Positions 48,414-61,380 are shown, numbered from the stretch's first letter. The stretch is 64,000 nt of DNA from Fragilariopsis cylindrus CCMP1102 (GCA_900095095.1 FMBT01000480.1:1-64000), one strand, 5' to 3'. Notes: generated by a model not told the origin, from the sequence alone. Translations and numbers: made by a program.

Positions 48414-49187
48414 AAAAAACAAATACAAAAATACAAAAAGAAAGGACAAAGGAAAAGAAAGAGGAAATGAATGACCCACAACAAAACAAAAATAAGATGT
48501 AAAATGCCATCCACTATAAATATAAATAAAAATTAGAAAAAAATACTAAAAACCTATATATATTCATCACTGAATTGCGAGTCTGCTTTACAGTTTAACT
48601 AAAACTATAGTGTGGTCTCTCTTAGTTTACTAGTACAATGTAGAGCTCCAAAAGTAAAATAGTAGGGCAACTCAATATCAATATCATGCAGCTAAAATAA
48701 ACCATTACTTATATAACTTACATATCAAAACAAAATCATAAGTCAATTGTGGAAACGATTGCATGCATCGCATTGCATATTTGTATCTACAGTACTACTA
48801 CTTTATAGTAACTCGTGGTTTTCTAATGGATATAGTTTATACTTTAAAGACGTATCAAAACCAATTCAATCATTGTGGAACGTATTGCGTGCGTCGCATG
48901 ATAGCATATATGCATCTACTACTTCAAGTAATGTACATAGGTTACTTATAGTATATTAACGCTACAAAGAAATGGTAGTGAAAATCTATACACACCGCAA
49001 CTCAAAGAAATGCGAGTATTGAATGATATAGTGCAATACAAGTACAATATATCCCAACCCTTTTTCTGAAAAGATTATCGGGAAACAAGCTATTTCTAAA
49101 TTTTTGAGAGTACTGTAGCGAACAGACTATAACTTTCTTTCTATAAATTTTAGTTCTGACTTTTGGACTATTACTACTACTTAGTAT
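48414..49187. other. Intergenic, convergent 3' flanks with a degraded repeat
   Basis: A-rich sequence after RAD6, then a degraded direct repeat: about 48741-48810 (TTGTGGAAACGATTGCATGC, GTATCTAC..TACTACT) resembles about 48868-48935 (TTGTGGAACGTATTGCGTGC, GCATCTACTACTT). No gene is supported. Confidence 0.45.
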
Positions 49188-50308
49188 CTAGGTAGGTAGA
49201 GAGATTTGGTTTGTGATAAATGACACAAATGAATTAATCGCAATACGAGCATCTCGCATCTCATTGTTGTCATTGATATCATCGTCATTGCCATTGTCGT
49301 CATTCGTCTTGTCATCATCTTTATCGTCACTAATACCTGTACTGTCGTCGTTGTAGTTGTTTGTACTATTACTATTATTATTATTATTGGAAAGAAATAC
49401 CAAAATCGACGTCCTCTTTACGTTTAGTGCCTTCCCGAGATCGAATGAAGCTTTTCCGGGAAGTAATAGTATAGGTATACCTAATTTTCGAGCCAAAACT
49501 GGTACGGCACAGCACATGGTTGGTGGATGTATATCTCGTGCTAAAACAATCAACGATGGTACTACATGTGATTCAGATGATGATGATAATGATGATTGAG
49601 CAAGATCATCATTGGAAGTAGTAGATTTCTGTGTTGTGGTCTTGGATTTTTGTTGTTTCGTCCTCTCGTTTTTATTACTATTATTTATAGCATCAGCACC
49701 AGCATTAGCATCAGCAGCCGTTTCTAGAACACGTGAACATTGATTCGTTCCAATAACAATACATTCTTTCCAAATTCGTTTCTTCCTCTTCGTCGTCGTA
49801 CATTCATCATTATCGTTTATCATTTCAGTAGTAGTAGTATTATTTGTTTGATGATCATGATTATCTTGTGTTATTGTTGCTGCTGTTGATTTTGCTGTCG
49901 TTGTTGTTGTTTCTTGGTGTTGTGGTTGTTTCGAAAGTCGTCTCTTCTTTACGAGTTTTCCATCGATCAATACATTGTGACAATATGATGATGATGATTT
50001 CGTCTTACTACTATTATTATTCTGCTCTCGGTTACCGGTACTACTACTACTAGAATTAGAATTTCTATCTGGTTGAAATGGTTTTACAATTTCTTTTACA
50101 AAACGATCCAAGAAAATTTCTTTTACAAATTCGGATGCCACCGGTGTTGAAATGATTTCATTGTCAGGAGGATATCCTGTAACATGCATAAGTGATTGAC
50201 AATCCAAAAGTTTTTAGGACGATGATGATTTTGAATTTTTTTCTTTTTGTTGTTTTTTTGTTTACTTGCTTTTTTGATCGTATTATTGTTATTATTATTA
50301 TTCGCCAT
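49188..50308 (-). CDS. L7Ae/L30e-family RNA-binding protein, possibly RNase P/MRP Rpp38-like
   Basis: About 373 residues. The L7Ae fold is recognisable: ECIVIGTNQCSRVLETAA, then after a low-complexity insert VPSLIVLARDIHPPTMCCAVP, LARKLGIPILLLPGKASFDL and GKALNVKRTSILVFLSN. The ALNVKRTSIL end and overall order resemble Rpp38 more than NHP2 or L7Ae, but I am not certain. It starts MANNNNNNN followed by a Lys-rich patch. An extra A is needed in the A5 run (50211-50215 on the other strand) to join HHRPKK to LLDCQSLMHVTGYPPDN. Acidic Asn/Asp-rich inserts sit inside and after the fold. It probably binds a kink-turn RNA. Confidence 0.7.
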
Positions 50309-50680
50309 TTTTGTTTGTTATGACCTCCTTGTCAATAGACCTTCTTTTTCTTTTTCTCCTCTTTGATTCGAATCGAATATAGTACAATATATATAATATA
50401 ATAATATGATAATATGATATAATATCTTACTTACTGATACTAAATTTCAATTGTAGGGGCACATTTACATTCATGCATCTTAAATCTAAAAAGTTTCTGA
50501 GCGAAGGACGGACGCGCGCGAAGGAAAGTTTTTCTTTTTTAAGAAGAGAGAGATAAAGATTGATAATTTATCTTCGTTTCAACAAATCTCATATTAAATA
50601 ATGTTATGACGAAGTCATCAATCAATCAGTCATAAAAAATACTCTGAAATTAAACTACAATCATAACTGCAACTACAACT
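50309..50680. other. Intergenic, shared 5' region of divergent genes
   Basis: About 370 bases between divergent starts of the L7Ae-family and thioredoxin genes. AT-rich (TATAATATAATAAT near 50390). No other feature. Confidence 0.45.
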
Positions 50681-51718
50681 ATGAACCTATCGAATTTATC
50701 CGTACCAAGGAGAAGAAAATGCCTCCTAGTAGTTGCAATTACGACAGTATTTTGTTGGAGTTTGTTGCTATCCACTAACGCTGGTGTTTTGGGAGCGAGA
50801 GTTCCTGAAACTGCTTCTTCTGCTGCTGCTGCTGCTGCTGCTGCTACCGCGACATCACCAAAACAATCTTCGAAGAAAGAAGATACGACGACGAATACTA
50901 TTGATCATGAAGGAGTAATTGATCTTACATCGAAAAATTTCGGTTCGTCTGTGGGTATGGCGGATGGTAGTGTCTGGTTGATAGAATTTTACACACCAGG
51001 TTGTTCCCATTGTCGAAATTTTGCTTCAGCGTATCAAGGTATTGCAGAAACGTTCCATTCTGATCCAGAATCAAAAGTTCGAGTTGCAAGAGTTGATTGT
51101 ACAGTTGAAAAGGCTTTGTTAACAAGATTTAGTGTCCAAGGTTTTCCATCCTTTTTTTTGGTGTCTGGATGGGACGTATACGAATTCGAAGAAAATCGAA
51201 CCACTATGAATCTAATAAAATTTGCTGAGCATGGTCATAAGAAAAAGAAGGTACGTATGTATATATTCAATATACCAACACCAACAACACATACAACAAA
51301 ACGAACGCGACTGTTCATATGAATAAGGTGGGCGTTTTTTTTTTCTGTCTGGTGTATGTGTGCTACCTTGTCTTTTTCAATCGGCTGTTTGTCATAATGT
51401 AGTAGTAGTAAATTCTGATTGGATGATTTACCGTACGACATATCTATGTTAATTCTCACACTTCGAATCATTGTGGCATATTATCATATTCAGCCGATTC
51501 CATTTTTGAATTCACCTATGGGACCCATGGGTTTATTACAGGGAACTCTAATTTTTGTTGGCACGAGGGCAATCGGGATTCTTGAATACCTGCAAGAAAA
51601 TTATGGTATTTCACCAATTATCTCAGGTATAGTGATCTGTATGGTAGGCGTATTTGGTGGAATGATCAGCATAATCCTGTTGACAATTTTTTCTACTCCG
51701 AGACAGAAGATCGATTGA
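50681..51718 (+). CDS. Membrane-anchored thioredoxin-domain protein (TMX/PDI-like)
   Basis: About 294 residues. Signal peptide (residues about 1-39, with RRRKCLLVVAITTVFCWSLL), then a thioredoxin domain with WLIEFYTPGCSHCRNFASAY (active site CSHC), VRVARVDCTVEKALLTRFSV and the cis-Pro in QGFPSFFLV. A first exon to 51254 (donor GTATGT) joins an exon starting at one of three TAG acceptors (51403, 51406 or 51409) that reads VNSDW then, with one extra G near 51421, DDLPYDISMLIL. Two hydrophobic segments in exon 2 and the tail STPRQKID suggest a membrane anchor. It probably acts in the ER as a thiol oxidoreductase. The exact acceptor is uncertain. Confidence 0.75.
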
Positions 51719-52107
51719 AGTGAAGAAAAAGAAAGAAAAATCGATTTTATTTGTAGGATACTTCACATTTTTTTGCCGAAATCACCGCTCAAAAATAGTC
51801 CCAATAAATGTACTATGTATACTCTTAGTATTATTAGATAACAACTTCGGTTTCATTAGATCTACATCACGCGATCTACGCCCAATTGATAAATCGATTT
51901 GTTTTCATTGTTAGAAATAGGCATGTTTGTCAGTTGATCTAAGAATGAAATGAACGTATACAAATGTATACATTAACTAGAGAAAATAAATCGCTCCGAA
52001 AATGGAACTAAAGACGAATTTCTTGGAGAGAACTTATGATTTTATCTATAGTATATAAATAGTAGTAGAATCTCGTCAAAAAACCGGGTTTGCCCTCGAC
52101 ATCACAG
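51719..52107. other. Intergenic, convergent 3' flanks
   Basis: About 390 bases between the thioredoxin gene (+) and the ABC transporter (-). AT-rich; no gene or structure noticed. Confidence 0.45.
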
Positions 52108-55100
52108 CTAATTCTCGCTAATTAAAGTGTCAAGACCGACTCGGCTTCCAGCATTGCTTGTGGAATGCAACTGCATATTCCACATGCTGGCATACACCCC
52201 ATCCTTTTCTAGTAGTTCATCATGTGTCCCTTCTTCTGCGACTAGACCAGCTTTCAGCACGATGATATTGTCTGCATTCCGAACCGTTCCCAGTCTGTGT
52301 GCAATAACCAGCACAGTACGATTCGATCCTAGTCGATCCAGAGCCTCTTGTACACTGTTTTCGGTAATTGTATCTTAAAAAAGGAAGATAAATAAATTAG
52401 CGAGTGGACATCTTTGATGTGTGCGTGAGCGAAAACGATTTTTTCCTAAACATATTGACTTACCAAGTGCGGATGTAGCTTCATCCAGGAGAACAAGGGG
52501 AGGATCCTTCATCAAACATCGTGCAATCGCAGCTCTCTGTCTTTCTCCACCACTTAGTTTGAGCCCACGATCTCCAACCACTGAATCCCACCCTTCATCC
52601 AAGCTCTCGACAAAATCGAGTAGCTGTGCATCTCGAGCAGCGTTGTTTAGGTCTTCTTGAGTCCCATTTCGTCGTCCATACCTTATGTTTTCCCGAATTG
52701 TATCGTTGAACATTGATGCAGCCTGGGGGACAACTCCGATACTTCCTCGAAGTGACTTTTGCGTTACGGTTCTTACGTCTTTGCCGTTAATCTTGACAGC
52801 TCCACCTAATACATCGTAAAATCTGAAAAAAAGACGTGAAATAGTTGTCTTTCCGGCCTATATACGATAGAAAAACATTTGGTATCAAATTCAAAAGAGT
52901 GAGATAATCGCAAATTCCCTCCTTAAAAGTGTTGGGGAAACTTAAAACACTTACCCCTGTGGGACCAACTATAGCAGTAGTTGTTCCACGTCTCATTTTG
53001 AATGAAACACCTTTCAATCCTTTAGACGCAGGTTGCGTGGGATAATGAAAGAAAACATTATCAAATTCTACCGCGATGTCGTCATCGTCCTCGTTTGTCC
53101 GAGGTAGGACCATGGCATCAGGAGCATCGATAACGTCTGGACTTTGAGCAAGAAGCTGCGAAAGATTCGTAAGATCCACGATTGCCATGACGATGGCATT
53201 GTAAACACTACCGAGAAAGTTTAATGGCTGGAACAATTGCATTGTAAAAGACAGCACGGCAACAAAATCTCCGACTTCCATACCGGGACAAGTTGCCTTG
53301 TCGATGGCTTGGCAGCAATCTGATATACCGGAGCTACATCCTTGAGCAACACAACAATCACTGCGTTGGCTGATCCCCATCGACGATAAACCTAATGCCA
53401 ATGCTAAACAAACCTGAAGTATAAGCTTTTGGGTAATATTTAGAAACGATAAACTCGCTTGGACGTTAACAGACCCTGCCTGATATCTTGAAATGCAGTC
53501 ACGGAATCGTTCTCGCTCGTAACTATTTTTATAGGGAAGGAAGAAAAGGAAGAAAAATACGGAGCCATCATTAAGAATAAGTTCATATCAATAAATGACT
53601 TTGTCGGCCACAAAATAGTCACATTTCTTGCTTTTTATTAGAAAAATATTCATACTTACTCTTCTCCCGTAAAGTATTTCACTGTTTCGAAATTCATCAA
53701 GGAATCGGTCGCACGATCGTGCCACTGTCACAACAAACCAATTTAAAAAAAAAAGAAACAATATCAGTATCGAGAAATAAAGGCACTAAACGAATTCACA
53801 CACAAACAAGTAGTTTCGAGGTAACATTTTTGACCTCTTCCTTTTCTATTCGGAGATAACTCTTACCTCATTATCAGATTTAACAACAGCTTTACGGAAT
53901 TTCTTTCTCTGAAGCGTGACGATAATTGTCCAAACAATGTATAACCAAACAGAGTAGAACACCACGATCGCCAGTGGGGCGTAGCTATAGTAGGTAGCGA
54001 ACAAGATACAAACGACAAGACATTCCGCAAGAGCCGGAATGAGCCACAAAAATAAATATTTCATCAATGTATCACAAGCTGCGATACCTCTATCCAAGGA
54101 GATCATAACCTCTCCCAACTTTTTTCGTAGATGCCAATCTAAGCTTAATCTATGAAGATGCGAGAAGACTGTCTCAGAAAGCTGTACGAAGGCAGCCTGA
54201 GCAACGCGTAAGTAAACTAAACTTTGTCCTTCCTTGAACATCGATCCAAAAAATTGAATCGATGCGTCTATATAGAAAAGATTTTATTTTGACAATCAAT
54301 CAGATGATCAGAGGATTTTGAAAAAGTGTAAAATCAATATAATACACACAAACTTACATCCAACAGAAAGATAAACACACTTTGTATACTGCTGATGGGC
54401 TAAGGCAGTCGAAGCCTTCCCAAGCTATGTTGATCACAATGAAGATAGGAAACATCAAAAAGAGCGTTGTGTGAGAGAGAGAGAGAGAGAGAGAGGGTCA
54501 ATAACATGTTATAGCTGTAGAAATGAAGGACAATAGTTTTTTATTTGTGTACGGTATTCTGGATGGTGTCGTTTTTTTTAAACAGTATAACTGTGATGTG
54601 TACATACTTCAGCAATAAGGCGGAACTACTTACCAAAATAGGTGCCGTTAGGTTACAAGATTTCGACAGGATAACACATATCCATGTCATGATTACGCGG
54701 GCACGATTCATAAGTGCGGAGTCTGCGGTCTCATCAGGCCAAACATATGGTTTAAGAAGTGTTAGAATAGCTTCGGTGGAAAGACCGAGGTTGTTCTTGT
54801 TTTGTGATGGTGGTGGTTGTGGTATAATGTCACCGTTTCCTGAAAATTTCACTGGTAACGAATACGACGAAACGAAGATGCATTCTCCTATTGCTCCTAG
54901 TGCGTACAGTCCCATTGCATTAACAACAATTCATCTCCTGATATCGTAATATCTCGTTGTTTGTAATACGTGACTGAGATAAAAATCGAAAGAGTAAGTG
55001 CCGATGCTAGATACGCAGCTCGGGAGATATATCCAAATCGTTTCCGATCAACATCACGATATGTTAAAATTGCACCGAAGGTTACAACAACCACACAAGT

Positions 55101-55696
55101 CCAAACAAGACCAACTGCTAGAACACAACTTTCACCACCATGGAGAAAAGCGGCCACTAGTAAAACGATAAGTAGGATACATTGTAACCGAAACGACCAT
55201 GTTCCGTTGGAATTGGATTCAAGTAATAAATGTTTGCTAGTACTTCCTCTGTGCGTTGCAACAAGTTGACAACTTCACCGGAGGCTTCTTGCAACTCGTC
55301 AGCGTATAACTCATTGACGTCTTCTTCTTCCTCCTTTTTATTACCGCCATTCTTGTCACCATTGGATTTTTTTTTGCCATTTTTTGTTATGCTTCCGTAG
55401 TTTTGGTTGCTATCATTCAACTCCATCATTTTTGTTGTTGCAGTTGAAGAAGAAACCTTCTCTTTTTTGCTAGTTTTTGCAGCTGCAACAGTAGCAGCAT
55501 CAGCATTGTTGTGATGATTCTCCTTGAAATCTCCCTCTGTTTTCTTACTCGCCATCTGAACTAAATCAATGGACATTCGGAATAACATAAAGCTAATAGA
55601 AACGCAACATATGATAATTTCCCCATGTGTCAGCGTAGCTGGTGTACATGTCGTAGCATTGATTATCGCAGCGTTGATCGTAGTATTGGTGGCCAT
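52108..55696 (-). CDS. ABC half-transporter, HMT1/ABCB6 type
   Basis: Seven exons (54634-55696, 54358-54424, 53867-54267, 53660-53724, 52955-53522, 52464-52857, 52108-52373) give about 941 residues. The N-terminal membrane region precedes a six-helix transporter domain with YLRVAQAAFVQL, SLDWHLRKKLGEVM and SLDRGIAACDTLMKYLF, the pattern of HMT1/ABCB6/ATM half-transporters that export thiol-metal conjugates or haem precursors. The nucleotide-binding domain has Walker A GPTGAGKTT (split by an intron), Q-loop VVPQ, signature LSGGERQR, Walker B LVLLDEATSAL and H-loop VIAHRLGTV. Two single-base gaps in exon 1 (about 55225 and 54928) break the frame; each restored frame reads as membrane helix. Expected in vacuole or mitochondrial membrane. 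Confidence 0.88.
54474..54495. repeat. (GA)n microsatellite in an ABC-transporter intron
   Basis: GA run in the first intron of the ABC transporter, close to the 67-base second exon. Confidence 0.85.
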
Positions 55697-56157
55697 GGTG
55701 GCGTTGTTATTTGTTCGTATAGAATCTATATCGATGAAAGAGCAGATAAAGTATCTATACAGGGGATGTTCCAGAGGAGCAGTCCGATAGAAATATTATG
55801 ATATATGTAGAATTGATAAAAAAGAATTTAGTGACATCCTTTTCCTCTTCGATTTGTTGCGATTTGATGTTGCGATTTTCGGTGCGTGATCGCGCGCATC
55901 AAGAGCGAAATTCGAAAATCGTTTTAGTTCAAGGAGGCCTATTTCAGTACCTTGTTCGATAACGTTCGAAACTGACCGATTTCTTTTCTTAAAAAACAAG
56001 TTGAAAATATCCGACGATGACAACAGACTAATCGTTATTAAATTAATGATAGATAGGTTTCAATAACACGACAGTAATCCCAGCACTATTGAGAGAGAGC
56101 AAATAATAAGATAGAAAGAAAGGAAGAGAAAATTGATTAGTAATAGTATCAGAAAGG
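55697..56157. other. Intergenic, shared 5' region of ABC transporter and RPT3
   Basis: About 460 bases between divergent starts. No open frame or repeat stands out. Confidence 0.45.
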
Positions 56158-57775
56158 ATGGCATCAGCAGGAGTACTTTCACCGTTGACTAGCAATGTGG
56201 TAAGTTTTGTTACAGCATAATATCTATGTCTCTTCTTACTTTAGTCTACAATAAAAAATTGAATTCCAAAGTACTACGAACTGAGATTTCAGAATAATTA
56301 ATAAAGGAGGAAATGACGACGTATTTACGGATATTTCGTATCTTAATTTGTGTCTTTTTTATATTCATTTTATTACTGTATTCATTCAATATATCTCTTT
56401 GTTGTTTATTATTGGCAGGTCCCAACAACGGCATCATCGGCATTAGTCAAAGAACCCTTACCAGAAGTGCTAGAAGAACAAGAATTAGATTTATATCAAG
56501 AAGTGAAGGGCTTGGAAAAGCAACTTGAATTTGTTGAGTTACAAGAAGAATACCTAAAGGATGAAATGCGTCATTTACAACGTGAATTACTTCGTGCTAA
56601 GGAAGAAATTCGTAGAATCCAATCTGTTCCTTTAGTAATTGGACAATTCAATGAAATGATCGATGCTAATTATGGTATCGTGTCAAGTACAGCCGGATCG
56701 AATTATTATGTTCGTATTCTTAGTACATTAGATCGAGAATTATTGAAACCCAATACAAGTATCGCTTTACATCGTCATTCGCATTCATTGGTTGACATCT
56801 TACCCCCAGAAAGTGATTCAACCGTTAAACTAATGACGGAAAAACCTAACGTAACATATAAAGATATTGGTGGTCTTGATATGCAAAAACAAGAAGTTCG
56901 TGAGGCTATTGAACTGCCACTCCTCCAACATCATTTATACCAGCAGATTGGAATTGATCCACCCCGTGGTGTACTTCTTTACGGCCCACCTGGGACAGGA
57001 AAAACTATGATGGCGAAAGCGGTAGCCGGTGCAACGAAAGCAACCTTCATTAGTATGGTGGTACGTAAAAGTCTTGATTGCTTTTCTATGTTTGTTTTTT
57101 CCTCGTTTGTATAATGTATGACTTTGTGTGTGTGTGTGTATGCGACTTTATTCTTGCTCACACGTCTTTTGCTGCTGTAAACGTTTGATATGCTGTACGA
57201 TCTCTTCAGGGTTCGGAGTTTGTACAAAAGTATCTAGGTGAGGGTCCTCGTATGGTCCGAGATGTATTCCGTCTAGCACGCGAGAATAGCCCTTGTATTG
57301 TCTTTATCGATGAGGTTGATGCGATTGCAACCAAACGTTTTGATGCCCAAACGGGGGCCGATCGAGAAGTACAACGTATCCTCCTTGAATTACTCAATCA
57401 AATGGATGGGTTCGATCAAACGACGAACATCAAGGTCATTATGGCAACAAATCGTGCTGATACATTAGATCCAGCATTGTTACGACCTGGTCGATTGGAT
57501 AGAAAGATTGAATTCCCCGTACCAGATCGTCGACAAAAACGTATGGTCTTCCAGGCTGCGACAGCAAAAATGAATCTATCGGATGAACTTGACTTGGAAG
57601 ATTATGTAAATAGAACCGAGAAGGTTTCCTCGGCGGATATCAGTTCGATTTGTTCGGAGGCTGGTTTACAAGCTGTTCGAGAAAATCGTTACGTTATCTA
57701 CCTAAGGATTTTGACGCAGCATATAAAAAGGCCGTCAACAATCGCGAAAAGGAACTTGCATTTTATACAATTTAA
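56158..57775 (+). CDS. RPT3: 26S proteasome regulatory ATPase RPT3 (PSMC4/6B)
   Basis: AAA+ subunit of the 19S base that unfolds substrates. Exons 56158-56199, 56419-57060 and 57210-57775 give 416 residues. A short first exon reads [14 protein letters not shown]. Exon 2 has the coiled coil ([15 protein letters not shown]), the OB region ([18 protein letters not shown]) and Walker [16 protein letters not shown]. Exon 3 has [20 protein letters not shown] (Walker B), [15 protein letters not shown] and [20 protein letters not shown]. Near 57695-57702 one extra base is needed to reach the normal C-terminus [20 protein letters not shown] ending YTI. Without it the frame ends slightly later in an unrelated tail. 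Confidence 0.94.
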
Positions 57776-58047
57776 ACCAGGAGCTTAAAGAAAATAATTA
57801 TTATTATTATCATTATAGAACAACTGATTATGTTGCTGTAGCATCGCTAATTTAAAATGCTGGAGATTTTATATCGTGTTTTTAGATTAAAAAGAAAAGA
57901 AAGTATATGGGGTTATTAATAAACTATCTTAATTTATGAATTATTAATTTTTATTTGCTCCAAATCATCCAGTCGAATCGCATTATCAGCATTGTTCACT
58001 TTTCTTCTAGACACTTGGCACTTCAAATACTTGAAGCAGCAGTAGCT

Positions 58048-60743
58048 CTATCGAGATCGCGACCTCGACGACCTACTACGTTTACGATCCACTTTCCCTT
58101 TGGTTCTTTAGAATTATTTTTGGAGGAGAGTGGGATCGCGACCTCGACCTACTACGTTTACGATCCTCTTCCCTTTGGATTCTTTAGAGATTATCTTAGG
58201 TGGGGATCCGGATCGCTCATCACTTTTGCGTTTTTTGCTGCTATTAGAAGATCTCTTTTCATCGAGTTTACTATTCCGGTTCTCTTGCGAAATAACCTTC
58301 GGCGGCGATTGGGATCTTTTGTTTTCATTTCTTTGTTACTTCTACCAGAAGGCCTTTCTTTTCTTCTACTTCGAGATGGCGATCTACTGGATGACCTTGA
58401 CTGGGAACGTCCAGTTTTGCGTCTTCTGCTGCTGCTAGAAGGGTTTTCCTTTCTTCTACTCGTGGATGATGACCTACTGGATGATCTTCGGTCACGATTC
58501 TCCTTCTCTTTCAAAATGACCTTAGGTGGTGACGGGGATCTAGCACGGCTTCCCTTTCCCCTCCGGTTCCTACTAGATCGTGATACATCACTCGAGCGAG
58601 ACGACGACGACGAACTGCTGTAGCTGCGAGATGACGACGACGAGGAAGAATCGCTACTGTACCGTCTTCTTCTGCCGCGACTTTTTCCACGACTTCGTCC
58701 ACGACCTCGACCACGACTTCTACCAGATGATGATGATGATGACGAAGAGCTGCTTGAATAGGAACTAGAACTAGAACTCGTATACGAGGACGAGGAAGAT
58801 GACGAAGTCGAAGACGAGGAAGAGTCAGAAGAAACGGAAGAAGATTCGTCACCAGAATCTGCGTCTTTCTTAGCTTGCGCTGCTAGCTTGGCCTGTGCTA
58901 AAATGAGTTTAGGAGCGTTCTTGAGGAATTCTCGTAGGTCATCCGTCAACGGACCCAAACCAATGGAAGTAAAAAAGTTGATTGCGTAACGGGTATTTCG
59001 GACGTTATCCTTTGGAAACATACCAGCATACCACAATTTATGTTCATCGTCCTGTGTGTCAAAGCGCCGCTTCAACTTAGCAATCCCCATCGCTTCAGCC
59101 ATCTCTTGTATAACAATCTTAATGAATATACGGGACGAAGATGTCGTCTCGTCTTCGTTAAGATGAATGATATGCATGACACTCCAGGGCATCGAATCCG
59201 TGTGAATAAGGTGTGCGAATAATTTTGCAACATTGCGCAGTTTATTGGTCTCCAATCGATGAATAGTAGAATACTGCTCCGAAAAGCTCATCATAAAGGC
59301 ATCCTTCCAACGATCGTCTAGTAGACAAAAGCGCGACGCAATCAAGCCGTAGTACCTCAAGAATGTGCGCTCTTGAGAACAGCATTCGATCAACATATTG
59401 ATAAGTTCCAATTCACGACCTGGAGGAATTTCGATCCTAGCGAGTTTATGGGCACATTCTTCGAAGGTCGCGCTAGACATGATCGTTAAGTAAATCGTTC
59501 GTCGCAAGTGAACTAGATCAGCCTCTGTCAAATCTTCCACCACCGCAACTTGCTTGGAGGTAGCATCACCAGCTATATTGACCAGTGCTGTATCAGCGTT
59601 CTCACCCGATGCGGATGCTTCCTCTTCGTCGTCACCGTCATCGGACGAATCGTCATCACTACCATCGTCGCTATCACTGTCGTCGTCGTCGTCGCTGCTA
59701 TCACCTTCTCCCAAAATTTCTGCACGGATGGCCTTCCATTCCGCTTCGTGCTCATCAATTTCAGAATCAAAGGAAAATACATCGAGTTCATCTTCTTTTT
59801 GAATATCATCATCGTCCAACGTGATTTCAAATGTGATCTGATCGTCCCGTTCTACTAGATCTAATTCCTCAATGATGGATGGAAAGTCTTTGAATCCGTT
59901 CTTTCGTGCCTTCAGGAGTTCTTCAACACGATATTCGACACGATGGTTTAGGTGCCCCTCATGCAGCAACGAACGCATCCGTTCTGTACATGCCCGAACT
60001 CCTGCGGAACTGCTATCCAGCAGAGCCTGTCCCGCAGTTTGTAGAACATGAACCGCCACTTCTACCGAATCGTCGGTTGGTTTCGATCCGTCCAATAAAA
60101 CACTTAGCAACTGCAAGATGATGAGTTCATGGACAACCCCCTGGTGAAACAAATGAACTAATAGTACGCAAACTGCCTGGCACGAAGCCTTATCACGTTG
60201 CTTGTAGTATCGACGAAATGACAATATCGCACGTTTTACCATAAGTTCGCCCACCTCAGGAAGTTTCGAATTCACGACGGCGATGATAGCTGCGTACACG
60301 TCCGAATACTTCGGACTAGATATTGCCGCTGACATAACAGATTTACAAAGTGGTCCACGCAGCCGAATAAGATTTACCTTTTGGAATAAATCCTGTATTA
60401 ATGGTTTAATAGTTCCAGAATTGAGACGATTGATCGTTCCGTTGATGACCCGCCGTTGTTCTTGCCAAGTTTCTCGTTGTTGAGTCGTTGCTAGATGTTG
60501 TTGGTTTTGTTTTATGTTGTTCCCCACCAGATTATCATGTTTCACACCATTCTGTTCCTCTTCTTGACCTTCTTCTCGTACTTCATTCCCCCCATTTTTT
60601 CCTTCTTCCGCTTGGGCCTTTTGTTTCTCTTCTAGTTGTCGTTGTTTTTCTTCTTGCTCAAGACGAAGTTGAAGACGTTTGGCAGGAGGTACATAGACAG
60701 CAGCGGCGTCTAATGGTCGCTTAAAACGATCCTTTTCCGCCAT
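58048..60743 (-). CDS. CWC22: Pre-mRNA splicing factor CWC22 (nucampholin)
   Basis: Spliceosome factor that delivers eIF4A3 to exon junctions. The MIF4G domain (about residues 110-310) contains NLIRLRGPLCKSVMSAAISS and AILSFRRYYKQRDKASCQAV; the MA3 domain (about 395-600) has LRRTIYLTIMSSATFEECAH, PWSVMHIIHLNEDETT and NTRYAINFFTSIGLGPLTDD. A long Ser/Arg-rich tail follows. The simple open frame stops at 58191, but with four single-base gaps read through the tail continues as repeated SPPK(V/I)I units to a stop at 58048, about 899 residues in all. The ATG at 60743 is preferred; the frame upstream begins with TTG. No introns. Confidence 0.92.
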
Positions 60744-61380
60744 CGTCAAATCTTTGATTTATTTTTCTCTTTTAGGCAAGTGGTTGCTACAGCTAGATAG
60801 TTGCTTCGTTTTATTATTAGATGTGATTGTGATGACAATTGGGTTTAGGACTTTCAACTTATTTGTTGTTGACCTTATTTTATGGCATACCTTATATAAA
60901 TATTGAAATATTGAAATCATGTGCACATTTTTTCACGGCTTGTGATGAAAGTGACGGCGCTGTTATTATGCATTAGTTTTTAGGGACTAAGTTAGTCCCA
61001 AAAAATACAGCTCTACTAATAGTACAGTAATAATAGTATATTTTAGAAGAAGTAAGCAACTGGATGCCATAGCTACAAAGTAGTACTGTACTATGTTACA
61101 CTATACTCGAACTTTTCGTCGTCGCAATCTACAGTGCTAACAAGTATCATTATCAGCTTAATTCTAATAGAATATCGGATGGTGGTATTTATTATTTATT
61201 TTTCTGTTTTTCTACGCTACTAGATATGAAGTACGACTTCGCATATCATTTATAATATGATAAATAAACGCAATTTTAATACACGCCCTGTAATGCTAGA
61301 AGTCTCCGGTGAAATAATAATTCTTATTCAGGAGACCCGTATTTTTTTCTTCTTCTTTTTCGTGGAAGCGGTGTTATTAC
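60744..61380. other. Intergenic region between CWC22 and RPT4
   Basis: About 640 bases: the CWC22 5' flank and the 3' flank of RPT4 (both on the minus strand). AT-rich, no supported gene. Confidence 0.45.

Noticed and set aside
57955-58623. Long plus-strand open frame rich in Leu, Arg and Ser
   Set aside because: It is the antisense shadow of the CWC22 Ser/Arg tail.
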